From the NCBI GenBank assembly GCA_030268105.1, contig BSDZ01000079.1, forward strand, positions 2,485,501-2,549,500: 64,000 bases of DNA, read 5' to 3'. Numbering within the stretch: position 1 is the stretch's first letter; each line of letters opens with the position of its first letter. The notes below the pieces were generated by a model that saw nothing but the letters and a program-made list of their open reading frames with translations, was not told where the DNA came from and ran no database searches. The position numbers were made by a program, and so were the translations under genes. Positions 10,317 to 22,554 of this stretch are shown here, in pieces. This DNA is from Volvox africanus (lineage: Eukaryota; Chlorophyta; Chlorophyceae; Chlamydomonadales; Volvocaceae).

Positions 10317-13300
10317 CTAACTACTGTTCCCGGATGCAATCAGCTTCTGAAGCTCCGTTAGGTCTTCGTCCCGACCAGCCATGAAAGCCAGCCACTTATG
10401 CGTCGCCGTGTACGATGCTATGTTGGCGAAAAGGTAAGCTGCGCTTTGCTCGAAATTCTGAAAGTGACGACCGCGGCCGTGATGACTGGCAGCGTTGCGC
10501 AGCAGCCACTTGCAGCGGCCATCGCATTTGCCGCGCAGCAGCACAGTCAGCGGGTCATGCAGCATCCATTTGCCCGCCTCCGAAGAAAAGAGCAGATAGT
10601 TCCCGTCATAGCGTGCCAGGGTGCTGGCCCCTGGGTCAGTGAACGCGTAGCCCGCCTCCCACAAACAGGCTGATAGCATACCATCGCCTCCAGGCGCTAG
10701 AATAATCTTCATGAAGCACTGCTTCATGCGCTCTGGAGACAGCCGACGTAGCAATCCTACCGAGAAGATTATGCCGGCGCCGCCGTGGCCTCCAGACGCG
10801 AAGCAGCCCGCGCCCGTGACGTTGTGGTCCTTTGGCGGCCGCGGCGTGCATGCGGCCCGAGCAGTGCAGAAGGGGCAGGCGGGGCGGGGCAGGTAGCGCA
10901 CGCCTGGGACACTTGCGTTTGGCGGAAGGTGCGAGATGGCGGCGAGGGACTTGTTGAAGTCGCCAAACGTGTTTTTGGTCAGCAGCTTCTGCACCTTGGC
11001 GGACTCCATATCCGCTGCGCTCCGCACTCCTAACATGAACTGCAAGTAGCTGTGGAGAGAAGAAACAACGAGCGACGAAATTGTACTAAGAATGCGAATG
11101 CGAAAGATAACCAGAGGAGAAAACAAACAAGTCATGTGTGAGGGTCATGTCAACCCCGTGTGAGGCAATTCATTGAGGCTTGAGGTAGATATGCAATGGG
11201 GAGCGGTTGCCTGGGTGGGATGCCCAAATGTTCGGGCAGGCCGGGAGGCGTGAGATGAGATGGGGGCGCTGTCCATTACACACCCAAACCATGAGGGCAA
11301 GGACCAGCCAGCGCCCCCCGGCTGTCCATTGTGTACCCCTATCGACACCACAATCCACAAGTTGCGTCTGCTCGGCCTTTGCGTACCCGTTCATCACAGC
11401 CGTGATGTTGGGAATGTGCAGCGTCTTGGTCTGGGGATGCGGCGACGTCTTGGGGTTCGAACTTTCCTCATGAGACGACGGCGGCAGTTGAGTCGGAGGG
11501 TCCGCATCCACCGCGAGGTGACACGGTAAGCAACGCGGCGCGAACAGGTTGGGATGACGCGCGCGGAACCAGAGGTTGTCCGAGATGGCGATGGGCAGTT
11601 CGGGGTCCAGATGGGCTAACATCCGCTGCGGAATCCAGAGAGGGCGGGTAAGGAAGCCCCGGGGAGTGAGTAGTTGAGGATACGGATGTGGACCGGAAAA
11701 GCAGAGAAACGGGACACATGGGCGGGCAGTGCGAGGAAGCGAGTATCAACATGGGCCAGGGAGGGAACGATTGCGGCCAATCCAACAGAAATAGGAGATG
11801 GACACATGGCGACTAAAGTGGCTGTGGTGAAGGTATCGTACCTTGACCGCTGGCATGTAAAAGAGCGTGTCGTCATCGCCATACAGCATCCATTTATACG
11901 TTTCGCCAAAGTACCTGAACGCAATCAGCCGGGTCACGCGAGGAAGGGGCAATGTCAATTAGAGGGCCAGGGCGCCTGGTTTTGAATGCACAGCGCCTGC
12001 CATGCAAACACAGTTCCACGCCCAACGGGCGGAGCGCAGCCGGAGTCCCAGGGACAGACCCCCAACCCCTGCAGCGGCCGACCCTAAAAAAGGTCCACAA
12101 ACTCCACTGTTAAATGGAGAAGCAGGATTGAACGAGGCGCCATGCGCCAGATGCAGCAAATGCATGCTTGCGGGAAGTCCTGCGACTCTTCCCATTCTCA
12201 AACCCTGACAGATCGAGATTCTTCCCAACAAACCTGGATCCTGATCCTAACCCCCTGCCATAGCTGCAGGATCTCCTACACCACCTGTTTTCCTCCCTTC
12301 GTCCTCATCTCCCTAATCCCCGCCTGCCGCTCACTGGTGCGCCAGGAAGGGGGCCATGGCCGCCCGGGTATCCCCTGCCATGTAGCCGTGGAAAATCTTG
12401 CCCAGGTCCCCGGTACCGTCGTCCGGAAAATACTCGTAGTGCTCCTGATGCACCTTTAATAGGGGGGAAGCAGGGACAGCGCGGCCACTGGCTAAGGTAC
12501 TTTCGAGCATGCAGCAGCTTTCTCTGTTTCATAAATCTCTGCAATTATCGCAAACACTACCACAACCGGTAAACTCGTACTAGTACCAAAAGCATTAACT
12601 GAATTGCTTCCTTTAAATTTTGCAAAGCAAAGCAAAGGTCACCTAACCTAAACCCAACTAGACCGTTTGACCTGACGTCACCGTGCACGCCAGCCTCGTT
12701 CGGTCCCTGAAATAGACTGCGACAGAGAAGTCTGCCACCACAATCACCACGGCCACTGCCACCACCGCGACGGCCACCATGACAAGTCCCTTACAACCCA
12801 ATGGTCTGTGCAAATGCGGCTGGGGAGAGTCTGGGAGATGAACCCAGGGGCGTTTTTGTGTGTACACGTGTGTGTGTGTATGTGTGTGTGTAGGTTAAGG
12901 CGATAATGGCAGGTCCCACGGAAACCCTGCCAGTCCGCAGCGGCGCCGCTCCCACTCCTTCCTCACCTTGTTCTTTTCATTCAGCAGCGGCAAGTCCTCG
13001 GTGTTATTCACCGCAATGAACGCTCGGATGCCACGCCTCCAGGACCGCGTCGACTGGGCTAGGATGTAGCGCGCTGAGAACGACCCGGTGGCAAATACGA
13101 AGTCCGAGGGGACGTATTGCATCGCGGGCAGTTTGTACGGTTCCATCGGATTGTACGGAAAACGGTTAGCGATCAGCAATTCGCGCAGCGCCAGCTGGGC
13201 ATCAGACAAATCGCGCGGCCCGTCATCGTCGTTTACCGCGGGGATGGGGTTCTTAAACCTTTTGGTGCCAACTGGCGGAGGCGCCGGCGGCGGCGGCCTG

Positions 13301-13815
13301 TGCAGGGGGTCGTACTCCAGCAACTCCGTGACGTTGCCAGCGGGATTGACCGGCACAGGCACGTTACCGGCGCTGAACACAACGCCGGTGCCGTCGCCCC
13401 TGAAGTACTCGTGCGCGGTCACCCGCTCAACTGGCCCCTTCTGTCCGGTTATTCGCGTCCTGCTGCCCCTACTCTTGCTGCTTCCGCTTCTGCTGCTGCT
13501 GCGGCTCCTGCCCGTCTTGTTGTCGGTACTTCTGCTGCTGGCGCTGCTACTGTGGGCTCTGCCGCTGTGGAGGATATCTCCAGGAGAGGAGGTGGCGGCA
13601 TCACCGTGCTTACGCCAGCCGTATGGTAGGAGGCCGCCAAACTGCCAACCGTGGGAAGGGGAAGGCGTGGCGTCGCCGACAGCTGCCGACGCAGCTTTGG
13701 CCTTGCCCCAAATCCACGGCCAGCTCGCTGCCGCACATGGGCGTGGAGCCATAAGAACTTGAAACACCGTCAATAAAAACAACAGCAGCGGCAACAGCAG
13801 CGGCTGCGCTTGCAT
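10317..13815 (-). CDS. Fringe-like glycosyltransferase (GT31-type), complete
   Basis: Five exons join in frame to 670 codons: 12967-13815, 12335-12453, 11842-11914, 11387-11625 and 10317-11049. The N-terminus (MQAQPLLLPLLLFLL) is a signal peptide or anchor. A Ser/Arg-rich stem and a Pro-rich patch (RPPPPAPPP) follow. The catalytic part reads DFVFATGSFSAR, RSTRSWRRGIRAFI, YEYFPDD, YKWMLYGDDDTLFYMPAV (DDD metal motif), LPIAISDNLWF, CLPCH, then in exon 5 SGGHGGAGIIFS and APGGDGMLSACLWEAGY, the second half of the fringe fold. The enzyme presumably works in the Golgi on secreted glycoproteins. The ATG at 13815 is chosen because the hydrophobic leader starts there, as in the paralogue at 3.2-5.0 kb. 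The frame stays open upstream to an ATG at 14640, so a 275-residue extension cannot be excluded. Confidence 0.85.
12856..12893. repeat. GT/TG microsatellite in intron
   Basis: A (GT)n-rich stretch with interruptions lies in the first intron of the complete fringe-like glycosyltransferase, just before its first exon end. Similar GT runs occur in other introns near 18840 and 48890. Confidence 0.8.
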
Positions 13816-15319
13816 TTCCCCAGCTTGCCGCAAAGCTACGCAAGGCCGCCCTCTACAACGACCACTTCTATCTCCTGAGCAAGTCGCCTGCCAGGTTGTA
13901 GCCCTCAGATCATGCGCGGCTTGCCCCTGCTCCGCTGCTGCTGCCCCCTCTACATCCGGCCCTATCCTTGACCCAGCTGTTGCCGCATGCGCTCGCTGTG
14001 ACCCACAGGCCAGCCGTTTGGTGCGCCACTGGCCACCCCGCTGTGTTTTTCGCGCTTCTGGCCCCAGCCGCCGTTCCAAACAGCAACCTGACCCTTCCTG
14101 CGGGGTCCTGCAACTGTACGTGCGCGGTCCGCACGGCAGCGAGCCCGTCGGGTCGTGGTGGACTGAGCATTCAGCTCGTGCAAGGCCAAGAAGGCCTACT
14201 TCTGCAAGGTTTGCGTCGAACATATGGGGGCCAGGGCTGGGGCAGCAGCCCGGCACAGCATTGATGGCTTCAAGGTGGCCAAGCGCATCGTTGACAATGT
14301 TGTGTTCGGTGCCCGAGCGGATGGCAGTGGAAGTGTTCGGCTGCAACTGTACAGCCAGCTGGGGTGCCAGGTTTGGCTGCGTGTCCAAGCTTTTTGGAAG
14401 CCCGAAACTGCCGCAGCTTCCGTTACAGCTTTTTGCCGATGTTTCGGGCGGCGCGAGCGCTCCAAGGCCGTTCCCCAAGAGGCTAAACCCCTCTGCGCCG
14501 GTATCGATCACCTCTGCTATGCACGACTCTTCATACACGTCGGGTATGTGCGCTAGGGAGCTGCCACTGGCGGCCGGGTAGCACCTGCCAGCCACATTAT
14601 CGGCAATTCTGGCGCCTGGTAGTGCAAGCAAAGACGCCATGGTACCAAATTTACCGCATGCTAAAAGAATGCGCGATAAATTCGTGGTGCGGTTGCTGCT
14701 GCTAGGCTCTTAACGACGCCCGCCATCGCTACACATTAAGCCATATAGCATATGTACATCTTCGGTATCATATATATCATACATATGCGTGCTGCATCCA
14801 ATAGGTTGCCGGGTCAGGGCAGTTGAAATGACCCCATCACGATTATCAACATAATATAAAGTATTGCATGTAAGCTCTGTTGTGCAGCGGTGACCAAACC
14901 TGTCCTTACGAAAACTTCAACAGAAATCAACAGGCAGGTTCATCGCCGTACAGCGCACGGCTACTCTACTCGCTTTTGCCCAGAATAATAGCATACATGT
15001 CGACCTAGCTGTTATATCGTTGCAAAATGTGGTCATGGGCGTTTGTGTGCGCCACACAGTTTCCGGATTCCTTGAGGATTTAGTCCGTCTCGGGAGGCCA
15101 GGTTTCACCGTTGCTTATTCACAGACATTCCTTGAGGACACACTATTGTATTGTACAATGTAATTAGCACGCTACCTTTGGAGATGCAGCACATTCACGG
15201 TAAGTACGGAAGGCGGGAAACGAACATTGGACCTTTTGTTGAGAAGCACACTGTAATTGTTCTATAGTCGTCGATTTTGTGGTGAGTTCAAAGTTAAAGA
15301 GTAAGTGTACATTGAGATC
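13816..15319. other. Upstream region between glycosyltransferase and RPA3
   Basis: These 1.5 kb separate two divergent genes, so both promoters should lie here. From 13816 to 14640 the minus strand stays open in frame with the glycosyltransferase. The plus strand also has long open frames (14018-14581 and 14224-14556), one with a Cys pair (CKAKKAYFCKVC). None shows recognisable similarity, and long open frames on both strands are expected in GC-rich DNA. An AT-rich, palindrome-rich stretch lies at 14735-14800. Confidence 0.4.
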
Positions 15320-15714
15320 ATGGACGATCCAACTCCGCGGGTAAACTTTGAGATTATGCAACGCTACCATGGCCGGAAAGTAATTCTTTGCTGCCAAATC
15401 AATCAAGTAGACAATGGCCAAGTGCGAGTTGTAACGCCCGACAAGGGAGAAGTGACGGTCGTGGGGGGAACAGCGCCCTACGAGGGGCGCTTCGCCGAGG
15501 TTGTCGGCACAGTAATCAACCCGAACACAGTCCAAGAAATAGAGCACACGAACCTGAGCGACAACTTCAGTAAGTTCAATTTGATGACGGAGCATCGCAA
15601 GACTTGAACATTGAACTGACTCCCTGCTTGGCCGTCATGCAAGGTCTTGACATGTACAACGAGCTCGTAAAATTATCTCACAAGGACGCTTACATTGGCA
15701 TGTTCTACGCGTAA
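15320..15714 (+). CDS. RPA3: Replication protein A subunit 3 (RPA14-like)
   Basis: Two exons, 15320-15569 and 15644-15714, join in frame (donor GTAAGT, acceptor CAAG) to 106 residues, the usual size of this subunit. The start MDDPTPRVNFEIMQRYHGR matches the family's N-terminal strand pattern (TPRVN, then a G-R turn). The OB-fold strands follow (KVILCCQINQV, EVTVVGGTAPYEGRFAEVVG). The last exon gives LDMYNELVKL, the C-terminal helix that pairs with the other RPA subunits. The protein is the small structural subunit of the heterotrimer that coats single-stranded DNA in replication and repair. The reading frame upstream of 15320 has no ATG. The 74-nt intron is short for this window. Confidence is high on family, from overall pattern and length. 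Confidence 0.8.
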
Positions 15715-16687
15715 GATGCTCGGGCGTTGGACTGCACGGTTTATGGCAGCACGCGCAAACCTTCCCGGGTCGGCAACGCCAGACTAGATGAACTTCAAAG
15801 ACTTACCGTTACCATGCCGCTACACCGGCTGACTTGACAAAGTTACCATAGTGCTTACCTTACAGGGCTCCGGTTGAGGAAGGTGGGCGTGGGGGAATCA
15901 TGCATACCTGTCGGGGTTGGTGGACATAAGAGTTGTAGGAAGGGGTCGTTGGAGCTGACCATTATTTGTTTTGTTGTTTATTTTATTTGGTATCTGAACG
16001 GAGGAATGTTCGTAGCATACACCGGGAGAACTTTTTGGAGTTTTATCCTGCAATGCATGCAGCCATTACCTGCGCCCCGAATGCAAAGGTAGTGCAAGGG
16101 CCAGTCATAAGTATAGTTTTCTCGTAATGATCCTAATGTCAGGGTGCTTCCTTGCTGTAATCGGTTGAAGACGCAGTGTAAAATATGTGCGCTGTTGTTT
16201 ACCAGTTGCCTGAACTTTCAAATGAGCACCTTAATACGCGGGTAAATCAGGGTACAAAGTTCCCGAGCGGGAACCTGTCTAGACATAGTCGATTTGACGC
16301 AATACCTAAACCAGATTAAAGAACGTTACTAGCTCATTCCACCGTCACCACCTTCATGACCTCCAAGGACTCCATTTAACTGCATCCTTACGAACCATCA
16401 TCGCAGCCAAAAGTCAACACCTCCCAGGCACCGATGCTAACGGCAGCCATTTTTTTAGGGCTGCGACCAAAGCCAGAACCACAACTCCACCAGAATAACA
16501 TCCGACTACAAAACCTCCTAAGGATGGTTAGGACAAAATTGAGAGGCAAATCGTCAGACTCTCGACCCCTGGCCCACAAGTAATCTTCACGCCTATACCA
16601 GGAAGTGCCGTTACGAGCCCCATCTGTGAAGTTTCGCCGGTTAACAGGAAAGATCAAGAAGCTAGAATTAGTAGGGCAGGCGGCCGC
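15715..16687. other. Intergenic, convergent 3' ends
   Basis: This gap lies between the RPA3 stop and the stop of the minus-strand epimerase. Plus-strand TGTAA motifs occur near 16157 and 16175 and could end the RPA3 transcript, although they are more than 440 nt past the stop. I see no coding signal. Confidence 0.4.
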
Positions 16688-19600
16688 TCAGTTTGTCACG
16701 TCCACAACCGACAACGTGACAGTGGCAGACCAGCTCTCGCCCGGGGCTACGGTGGCCGGCTTGCCGAACCTGGCAGTATGGGGAAAAAGGCAAGAGAGAA
16801 CAGATAGGGGGAGAATGAATTGGGCTTTCCGTAACAGGTCGGGGAAGCCATCGCATGCCCATCGGTGACGCTGCTTACAGAGAGCTTTGGGACTGTGTGC
16901 TCAGCTTGGGGACTGAAACTCATTCTTGGGTGTCCATGCCAGACTTTATCCGTTATTGTTGTACACGAAGTAGTCTCCTGACTTCCACATCAGGCACCAC
17001 AAAGCCACTCACTTGGCATTTTCCACGCAGCAGAAATGCTGGTAACAGTCCTTCATGGTCGTGTATGGGTTCCAAACCACGGTGTCCTCCCAGCCCGATG
17101 AGTCCAGTGCCACCGCAGCGCCCGTGCCCACCTCCAGCTCGACGTGTGAAGGCGAGTTGAGATACACTGCGGTTATGCGGATATGGTTCTTAGACAGGTC
17201 CGTACCATATCGTCTCCTGTCATTCTAAGCAAGCACCATAACCGACGGGAATGACGAAATGTGGAAGATAAATATAAATTTTATAACTCATTCTCGTGTG
17301 GGCGACGGATGAAATCGATGTGAGGCTTTCAGGGGGTGAGGTTGGGGAGAGAACGGGTTTGAAGCACAAGGAGCAGGGCAATGCTAATAGACGGCCCAGC
17401 ATGCGGTAAGGTAAATGTGGCGCAGACATGCGCCAAGCTCTGAGTTCAAACCCCATCCAGCCCCCCACCTGAGTCGGTGTAGCCGGAGAAGGTAACCTCC
17501 TCTCGGTCCTCAGTTTTAGTCTCCGGGTTCTTGGGGTCCTTGGCTTTGCAGAGGTAAGTCAGACCTGTCCAGGGATGAGGATGACGGCGCAGATGCAGCT
17601 AAGGACAAAAACAAAGCGACGGCAGCGCCATAACTGACAGGGATGGTTTGCAGCTGTACATGTTCCGGGAGGGAGGTATTTAAGGGAAATCCGCCTGCCG
17701 CCAGCACCGTGTTCCAGCTGCCTGAAAAGGTTCACTTTGCCACCAGCTAACGCAAGCCGATGCATATATGCCTACAATTAGATCGGAAGTCACATTACCA
17801 TGTGACGACTCCTAGCATGAACGTGGCATCCTTGCGAATACCAACACCCAGACGGTCACAATCTTGTTGCACAGAAACGGCGCACCTTTGAGGCCGGTAA
17901 CCTTGGCCTTCTCGATGGCAAGCACCTCGATGTACGTGTGCAGCGCACCCGTGAAGTCGAAGGACCTGTAGAGTGTTACGACGTGAAATTGCAGTCCTGT
18001 GGGTATCATGTGGCCGTGACATGGGCACTGCCACGCTCATTCCCATCGGCCCCTCGCCTCAATCCTGCACTTATGCCGAGTCCCGCGTACGACTAAAATC
18101 TCCCATCTCCTGTTACCGGCGCCTCATGACCTTCCTCCTAAAAGCCTCCCGAAATTCCTGCCTTACTTGTCATCCGTGTTGATGACCCGCAGCTGGCAGG
18201 CGAGCTGCTCGCCGTGCAACGACACCGTGTAAACCGCCTTGAACTTGTATGGCCACATCTTCATCGTATAGTCCGACTCCGTCAGCAACACCTCCACCGA
18301 CGGATCCTGGGAAAGGTGAAGAGAAAGAGAATGGTGGCTACTGATCCAGTACGGATGTCTTCCCTGACCTATTGCCCTTACCCCTTGGTACTGAATCCCA
18401 TCCATCACCCTGCCTACAGGCTTGCTGGGCAGGAACCCCGGAGCCCTAGCTCCAGTCCAGCTCCAATATTTTTTCTCTAGATGTTTGGGATTGGCATTGC
18501 CTAAGTAGCTGAGCGACAGGGCCCCACGCGACACAGCCCTGCCGTATGCTTGCAGAATTTCCACGTCCCCACCTTGTCGTCAGGGTTAGGGTCTGCGGAG
18601 GCCGTGGAAACCGCCCAATCCAGGTTGCGCGCAAAGCCGTGCTGCTGCATGGCCCCCGGGCCGAACTGCGTGACGGAGGAAGGAAAAGTGAAGGTTAGCG
18701 AGCAGCGGATGTTCGCAGGGACGGACCGGAGCTTCAAAATGAGGGGAGATAAGACAGGGGAAAGATCGGGACGTGCACGAAGAAGGACCGGATGTGTGTC
18801 ACTAACACCACAAGCATCCCTGCGCATCATGGGATGTCCGTGTGTTCGTGTGTGTGTGTGAAAGAGAGAGACACCTGGACGCATATGAACATTTTTGTAT
18901 CTTCGCGCTATAACTCGAAGCTGGAATGCCTGAGAAAGCAACGGCGACTATTAGTGGCCGAAAAAACCCTTTAACTTTACGGAACGGCCACAGGATGGGC
19001 GGAGCATTCCTCAATCCTAACACCGACAAACCCATGCCTTCGCCACTACTGACTTGTGGAAAGCAGTGCGGAATGCCGCCCGAGATGGGCTTGGACTTGT
19101 CGAACACGGCGTCCGGACGTACATACAGGATCTCGTCACCACTGGGTTGCTTCCAGGAAGTCACGCATGCACCGTGTAGATACATCTGCAAGTATGTCGG
19201 CAGAAGCAATAGAAAAGGGTATATCATTAATTTCGTGACGGGTTCTTGCTGTCCAGCTATCCGCATACACGCCTGTTACAACATGTGCAAGATGTACATG
19301 TAAGGCGACGTGTGCGGCGAAGATACCCCGTAGCCTTTATTATCGCCGATACCCAGATTGCTTTCGTTGTGGCTGTTTCCTTGGCTAGCAAACCTTCCAC
19401 CAGATCAAAGCATGCCTATAAGCTGCGCCTTCTTTTGCATTCATTGCAGGCCTGAGAGGCCGGAAGGGCCAAGGCCGGAGACTTGACTTGACTTCGGATC
19501 TGCATGCGTGAATGTGCACGAATGAAATTCAAACTCCTTCGCTGAATTCTAAATCCAACCATGCCACCTTGTGTAAGAGCTAGTTTCGGGTTATCCGAAA

Positions 19601-20670
19601 TTTTGGAAACATCTGTGTCACGAAAGCATAGTGAAGTGGCCATGCCACTCGATACACCAGCAGGCTCTACCAAAGCGGGCTCTGCACAATCGGGAATGCT
19701 CTGGTCCCGCTCACACAACCACAGCCAAGGACTGCGTGCGCGCCTGCGAGTAAGTGTCTTAGGTGTGTTCCCCGGGCCAACTGCCGAGAAACTTCACAAG
19801 GGAAGTGAAGACAGGACCTCGCAACAACCAATCTGCAGGCCCCCCCACTCTTACCTCTGCCGACGATCCGCAGGCGTGCTTAAGAACCACGACTGGCGAG
19901 CCACTGTTGCCCTCCTTAAATTCCACACTGCCCGGAATGCCTGCAGCCCAAGAGTGCAGTGGCACAATCACAACGTGCATATAGAGTTGGGGTGCAGCGG
20001 CTCGGGTACTCGGGTCGTGTCTTGGTGGGCCCAGGGGAAAGACACATGACAGGAGGTCTCCTAGCACGGCTTTGAGATCGTGCATGCAAGGCTGCCGCAC
20101 AGTGCCAAAAGAAAGGGACAGGCGTTGCAAGACGGATATAGTACCACAGCGTTGCGTATTTCGTCATGACGTCTGCCGAATGTTCTGTAAGGCCTTTGCC
20201 GAAGATAGGGACGGTGGCCGTACGAATTGGCAGGCCACCGAAAGGGCCCCCGCCTTTATGGAGGAGGCCCCCCCTTATGAAGGCAGCGCGTGCCTAGAAC
20301 CTCTTAAGAAATGCGAGATGGGTATTATCACGGCTCCGGTTCTGGCCCGTTTTGCCTGTATCCCCTGGGCCTCGCCACCACAATCTCTTGGTTGCAGAAG
20401 AAGGATGAATTAACCCCGGTAGGGGGCACGAAAAAGGTGCAAATATATCCACCATTATGCAAACAGTGCACGAAAACGGGCCAAATGCGCCGGTCAGCCT
20501 AGGGTCAGCAACGGCCGGTCGGGACTGCACTCACCATATTTGGTGTTAAGATCTGCCACAGAGCTGGAAATGACGGATACTGTGCAGCGAACTTTGGCCG
20601 GTGCAGGGCGAATGCAGGGCCTGCGTGCGGCGACAAAATAGTGGTCGCGCGACAGAGTCGGCGATCGCAT
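16688..20670 (-). CDS. Glucose-6-phosphate 1-epimerase (aldose 1-epimerase family)
   Basis: Nine exons join in frame to 332 residues: 20535-20670, 19855-19940, 19054-19185, 18573-18665, 18167-18306, 17886-17965, 17469-17564, 17013-17166 and 16688-16769. The enzyme interconverts alpha and beta anomers of hexose 6-phosphates. The first exon, MRSPTLSRDHYF then Arg/Ala/Pro-rich, resembles a plastid transit peptide. The galactose-mutarotase-type core is clear: MYLHGACVTSWKQPSG, FDKSKPISGGIPHCFPQFG, QQHGFARNLDW, FTGALHTYIEV and VVWNPYTTMKDCYQHFCCVE. The ATG at 20670 is preferred because the longer frame begins at a TTG. All introns are GT-AG and phases agree throughout. The gene is convergent with RPA3 and followed upstream by the co-oriented APS kinase. 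Confidence 0.92.
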
Positions 20671-21825
20671 GCAACCCAAGTTGCCAGAAATCAAAAAATC
20701 GAGCTTAATTCGTGGTGCTGGATTTTGATATGGGCTTGGCTCTAGAATGCCTCATAACGCCGTTGGCGACTAATCAAAACACCAGTTCTCGATCGACGCG
20801 TATATTACCTTGCTCCACATCGCATCGTAGAGCGCAAGCTGCTGAACGCCATGTTTGTCACGGATCGATAGTGCAAGCCTACCGATGAGATCAGGCAGAC
20901 AATTGAAAGCGCAGCGCCTGGACGACGGCCAGTAGATCAAAAGCTGTGATTGACTGAAAAATATAAGGCTGGACGTGGTATGTGATGTTCGTATTTCGGA
21001 CATTCCTGTGCTATACGTACCGTACGATCGTTGGGAGGGGTTAAGCGGAATCTCATCCGTCGTACGGCGAGTTGCAGTTCGGTTTTGAGGCAAGTCCATG
21101 AGGACCTAAAGAGTAATTAGGAACGATATTTCAAGTGTCGCACGGATTGCCACAATCAAGTGCCAACGACCTTACATATCTTTCGCACATAAACGCATCC
21201 AGCTGATCGCGCCGTTGCGACCACACTGATATGCCCTGCATCCTCCCCATGGCATGCGCCACACCAAGCCACCGACACAACTACAAATTCACTTAAGTAT
21301 GGCTCGTTCCGACTCGAATTATTGTGCTTGATAACTAGTTCGAGGCGACCTTCCAACGCAGGAATACGTCAAATCGTACCCTGCGGGTAGCAATGCTCTT
21401 GTACGGCATTCTAGTGCGCAGATGGACTGTGTGATTCTAACCTTCCCAATCTTTCATGGGATCATTCAGAGACTCAGGTGAGGCCGTAATTAGCATCAGC
21501 TCACAGTCCAAAATTGCTTCACTAAACTACAATGTATCTCTTGAAAAGAATAAGATTAGATGCGGGTCAGAACATTCAAGGGTCACATGGTCATGGCCCG
21601 TCCTTGGACGCCCACGCGGTCCAGTATCGGCCACCCTCCTGCCACCACATTCCAGCCTACTTGCATAACACCTATGGCCGAGCTCCGGCCGACATGGTTT
21701 CAATGCGTTTAGGATGCTACCGAACCCGTTTCTACCCTAATCTCCACGTGCGCACGGCATGCGATGGCTCACGGAAACTGCCTGCTGACTTTACTCATTC
21801 AACTGCGCCAATTAACGCAGATAGC
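20671..21825. promoter_or_regulatory. Intergenic: epimerase promoter and APS kinase 3' flank
   Basis: About 1.15 kb lies between the APS kinase stop (21826) and the epimerase start (20670), both on the minus strand. It should contain the 3' UTR of the kinase and the promoter of the epimerase. The frames at 20770-21099 and 21532-21846 have no recognisable similarity. No distinct regulatory element was identified. Confidence 0.4.
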
Positions 21826-22554
21826 TCACTTGCTGGGTCCTGTTAGGAAGCCCTTGTTTCGCAGGTACTCCAGGAGTGTCAACGCTTGTTCTTGGGGGGA
21901 GATGCGCTTGCCGTCCGCAGTCTCAGCCTCAAGAACCACCTCCGGGTTACTTGGCTCCTCATAAGGATCATCAATGCCTGTGAAGCCCTTCAGCTTGCCC
22001 GCACGTGCCTTCTTGTAAAGCCCCTTTGGATCGCGCTCCTCGCAGATGCTGATGGGCACCTTCATGTGAACCTCCACAAACCGGCCCGCGCTAACACGCG
22101 ACCGCACGCGCTCGCGATCTTTACGATATGGCGAGATGAAGCTCACGAGGGTAATGATCCCCGTATCTGCAAAAAGCTTGGATACTTCGCCGATACGACG
22201 GATGTTCTCCTCACGATCGGTTGCCGTAAATCCTAGGTTGCTGTTAAGGCCGTGCCGAATGTTGTCACCATCCAATAGGGCAGTTACCTTCCCAGATTCC
22301 GCCAAGGCATGCTCGAGTGTGCAGGCTACGGTGCTCTTGCCAGAGCCGCTGAGGCCAGTAAACCAAACTACGACGCCGCGCTGTTGCATCGCGGCCTCCT
22401 TCGCTTCTGTAGGTACAGCGCCCTCGTGCCATTTAATATTTGTTGAGGCACCGACATCATACGCCGTCGACACCGAGCGAGACATGGCACCCAAAGACGT
22501 GGATGCCGGCCGCAACAGGCCAAACCTAGAGAGGAGTGACGGTGCTAACTGCAT
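21826..22554 (-). CDS. Adenylylsulfate (APS) kinase, probably plastidic
   Basis: This is a single uninterrupted frame of 242 residues. The enzyme phosphorylates APS to PAPS for sulfation. Residues 1-40 ([20 protein letters not shown]) look like a transit peptide. The catalytic domain then shows all family signatures: IKWHEG, the P-loop GLSGSGKST, the [15 protein letters not shown] block, [28 protein letters not shown], the lid region [20 protein letters not shown], and DPYEEP. Length is normal for plant and algal enzymes. The ATG at 22554 is the first in frame; the open frame continues upstream without another ATG. The lack of introns stands out, because every other complete gene in the window has at least one. 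Confidence 0.95.
   Translation of the reverse strand: MQLAPSLLSRFGLLRPASTSLGAMSRSVSTAYDVGASTNIKWHEGAVPTEAKEAAMQQRGVVVWFTGLSGSGKSTVACTLEHALAESGKVTALLDGDNIRHGLNSNLGFTATDREENIRRIGEVSKLFADTGIITLVSFISPYRKDRERVRSRVSAGRFVEVHMKVPISICEERDPKGLYKKARAGKLKGFTGIDDPYEEPSNPEVVLEAETADGKRISPQEQALTLLEYLRNKGFLTGPSK

Noticed and set aside
13088..13762. 224-codon plus-strand ORF opposite the glycosyltransferase exon 1
   Set aside because: Antisense shadow of a recognised exon; Leu-run composition arises from the complementary Ser/Arg linker.
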